In this document: positions 12,972 to 13,881 of the stretch, one piece after another
How positions within the stretch are numbered: position 1 is the first letter of the stretch
How the letters are laid out: each line of letters begins with the position of its first letter
Origin: Desulfobacterales bacterium
Lineage (GTDB): Bacteria; Desulfobacterota; Desulfobacteria; Desulfobacterales; Desulfosalsimonadaceae
Reading direction: 5' to 3'
Assembly: GCA_018224315.1 (NCBI GenBank)
Contig: JAGTVF010000037.1
Location: 1 to 13,881, forward strand
DNA length: 13,881 nt
The notes under the pieces: generated by a model
Database searches by the model: none
What the model saw: the letters and a program-made list of their open reading frames with translations, nothing else
Told to the model about the DNA's origin: nothing
Program-made: the position numbers and the translations under genes

Positions 12972-13379
12972 CTACAGGATCAAACGGACGAGGCTGGACA
13001 AACCCATGTCCACAACGCCCAAAAAAATGGCGATAATGAATACGAAAACCAAAACAACAGCGGTTGTGCCGATTGTTTCCTTGCGCGACGGCCAGGCAAC
13101 ACGGCCCAGCTCCACCTTAACTTCCCGAAGAAACTGGATCCACTTGCCAAAATAGCGATCCAGCAGCCGCAACACTGCACTCTGTCCTCCGGCGCTGCTC
13201 TGGGAGCCGGACAATGCGGGCTTTGACTTTCCCGAGGCCCCGCTTGCCACCGCAGATCCTTTCCCAGAGCCGCCTGCAGCAACCGCCTGCTTGTCATCAG
13301 CGTTGCTGGAGACAGAATCGCCGGCGTCCTTTTTTTTCTTTTTCTGCTCGGCCGGCTTTTTTTTCTGCATTCTTGCCAT
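12972..13379 (-). CDS. secE: Preprotein translocase subunit SecE with long N-terminal extension
   Basis: SecE clamps the two halves of SecY in the inner-membrane translocon. The C-terminal 60 residues are typical: amphipathic helix FGKWIQFLREVKVELGRV (77-94), the conserved VAWPSRKET (94-102) and one hydrophobic membrane segment (about 105-124). The first 70 residues are unusual: lysine clusters (KKK 6-8, KKKKK 13-17) then a Ser/Gly/Ala-rich low-complexity stretch (about 19-67). Single-segment SecE proteins are usually about 60-65 residues, so this one is about twice as long. The ATG at 13377-13379 has AGGAG five bases upstream, which argues that the extension is translated. An internal start is not excluded. 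It lies after tRNA-Trp and a long hairpin. Confidence 0.95.
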   Translation of the reverse strand: MARMQKKKPAEQKKKKKDAGDSVSSNADDKQAVAAGGSGKGSAVASGASGKSKPALSGSQSSAGGQSAVLRLLDRYFGKWIQFLREVKVELGRVAWPSRKETIGTTAVVLVFVFIIAIFLGVVDMGLSSLVRLIL

Positions 13380-13396
13380 TTCGGCTCCTAAAATAT

Positions 13397-13461
13397 CGAA
13401 AGCTCAAAGTTGGAATGCCCTTTTCAGGTCGCATCTGACATCCCAACCTTTGAGCTTTTCG
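13397..13461 (-). repeat. Long imperfect inverted repeat between tRNA-Trp and secE
   Basis: Arms 13397-13417 and 13439-13461 form 21 base pairs in the transcript, with two single-base bulges (A, G) and one G.U pair. The core is GCTCAAAG/CTTTGAGC. A further TCAG/CTGA stem (13424-13427/13435-13438) stacks inside. It starts eight bases after the tRNA 3' end and stops 17 bases before the secE start. After the last arm the transcript reads ATATTTTAGG, too poor in U for a confident terminator. A processing site separating the tRNA from the secE message, or a weak terminator, are the likeliest roles. Confidence 0.7.
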
Positions 13462-13469
13462 TTGATTTT

Positions 13470-13545
13470 TGGCAGGCCAGGAGGGATTTGAACCCCCAAC
13501 CACCGGATTTGGAGTCCGACGCTCTGCCGTTAGAGCTACTGGCCT
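13470..13545 (-). tRNA. trpT: tRNA-Trp (anticodon CCA)
   Basis: The 76-base molecule folds fully: acceptor AGGCCAG/CTGGCCT, D stem GCTC/GAGC, anticodon stem TCGGA/TCCGG with loop CTCCAAA (anticodon CCA, codon UGG), variable loop TGGTT, T stem GGGGG/CCCTC with loop TTCAAAT, discriminator G and an encoded 3' CCA (13470-13472). It sits between rpmG and secE, 36 bases after rpmG, and must be cut from a polycistronic transcript. Confidence 0.97.
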
Positions 13546-13581
13546 GAATTAATTCCCCATGGCCAATCCGCCAGCGGTAAT

Positions 13582-13731
13582 TTATTTGGTTTCCCGGTGA
13601 AGCGTATGGGTATGACAAAACCGGCAGTATTTTTTGAATTCCAGCCGATCCGGCTTGGTACGCTTATTCTTTGTGGTGGAATAATTCCGCCGCTTACAAT
13701 CCATACAGGCTAAGGTCACTTTGACTTTCAA
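13582..13731 (-). CDS. rpmG: 50S ribosomal protein L33 (zinc-binding form)
   Basis: L33 is a small protein near the E site of the 50S subunit. The 49-residue product reads [20 protein letters not shown], then [16 protein letters not shown] and [13 protein letters not shown]. It has two CxxC pairs (C9/C12 and C36/C39), so it is the zinc-binding (C+) form. In some bacteria this form is replaced by a zinc-free paralogue under zinc limitation; no such regulation can be seen here. The start is TTG at 13729-13731, with GGGAG seven bases upstream. No in-frame ATG or better start exists between it and the upstream in-frame stop. It follows tuf by 22 bases and precedes tRNA-Trp, the usual tuf-rpmG-trpT-secE order. 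Confidence 0.95.
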   Translation of the reverse strand: MKVKVTLACMDCKRRNYSTTKNKRTKPDRLEFKKYCRFCHTHTLHRETK

Positions 13732-13753
13732 GGGTCTACTCCCTGCTGCTGAG

Positions 13754-13881
13754 CTATTCTATGATTTCACTGACAACACCGGCCCCCACGGTCCGGCCGC
13801 CTTCACGCACCGCAAAGCGCAGCCCCTCCTCCATGGCGATCGGGGTGATGAGATCGGCCGTGATGGTCACGTTATCTCCGG
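13754..13881 (-). CDS. tuf: Elongation factor Tu, C-terminal fragment (runs off the window)
   Basis: The last 41-42 codons of EF-Tu are present. The reading is [20 protein letters not shown] then [21 protein letters not shown] and a TAG stop (13754-13756). This is the domain III end, with the near-invariant RFA(V/I)[12 protein letters not shown] motif. The gene extends upstream beyond the window. It is the second tuf locus in this window and heads the rpmG-trpT-secE-nusG part of the cluster, the tufB-type position. Confidence 0.96.
   Translation of the reverse strand, partial: GDNVTITADLITPIAMEEGLRFAVREGGRTVGAGVVSEIIE

Noticed and set aside
13397-13470. Classic intrinsic terminator after tRNA-Trp
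   Set aside because: The stem is strong but the following transcript (ATATTTTAGG) lacks a proper U-run, and secE starts only 17 bases later.

Overview
The window is a bacterial core-information locus read entirely from the minus strand. From high to low coordinate (the direction of transcription) it holds the end of a tuf gene, rpmG, tRNA-Trp(CCA), secE, nusG, rplK, rplA, rplJ, rplL, rpoB, rpoC, rpsL, rpsG and the start of a second tuf gene. There are no mobile elements, CRISPR arrays, rRNA genes or plus-strand genes that I can support. No stretch longer than about 235 bases lacks a gene.

Organism (inference): Gram-negative, probably Desulfobacterota (former Deltaproteobacteria), perhaps Desulfobacteraceae-like. 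The tuf-rpmG-trpT-secE-nusG-rplKAJL-rpoBC-rpsLG order fits. RpoC carries the proteobacterial trigger-loop insertion (SI3) and has a short C-terminus, RpoB has the proteobacterial insertions, and SecE is of the single-membrane-segment type.

Layout: 13754-13881 EF-Tu C-terminus; 13470-13731 L33 and tRNA-Trp; 13397-13461 a long imperfect hairpin; 11973-13379 secE, nusG and rplK; 11238-11942 rplA; 11005-11237 a leader with a recognisable L10 autoregulatory RNA; 10001-11004 the L10/L12 stalk genes; 9840-10000 a spacer with an attenuator-like element and a large hairpin; 1293-9839 rpoB and rpoC; 1144-1292 a strong sigma70-type promoter with an A-rich upstream tract; 255-1143 rpsL and rpsG; 128-254 a spacer with a perfect 11-bp hairpin; 1-127 EF-Tu N-terminus. 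The products make ribosomal stalk and decoding-site proteins, EF-Tu, the two large RNA polymerase subunits, the NusG elongation factor and the SecE translocon subunit, all tied to growth rate.

Main point of interest: RpoC contains about 99 extra residues (574-672; bases 3696-3992). They sit exactly between two segments that are contiguous in E. coli and Geobacter beta-prime. The extra segment reads as a parvulin (PpiC/SurA-like) peptidyl-prolyl isomerase domain with both signature histidines. Secondary points are the absence of fusA between rpsG and tuf, several strong stem-loops in the spacers, a SecE with a long lysine/serine/glycine-rich N-terminal extension, and non-ATG starts for rpoC, rpmG, nusG and rplJ.
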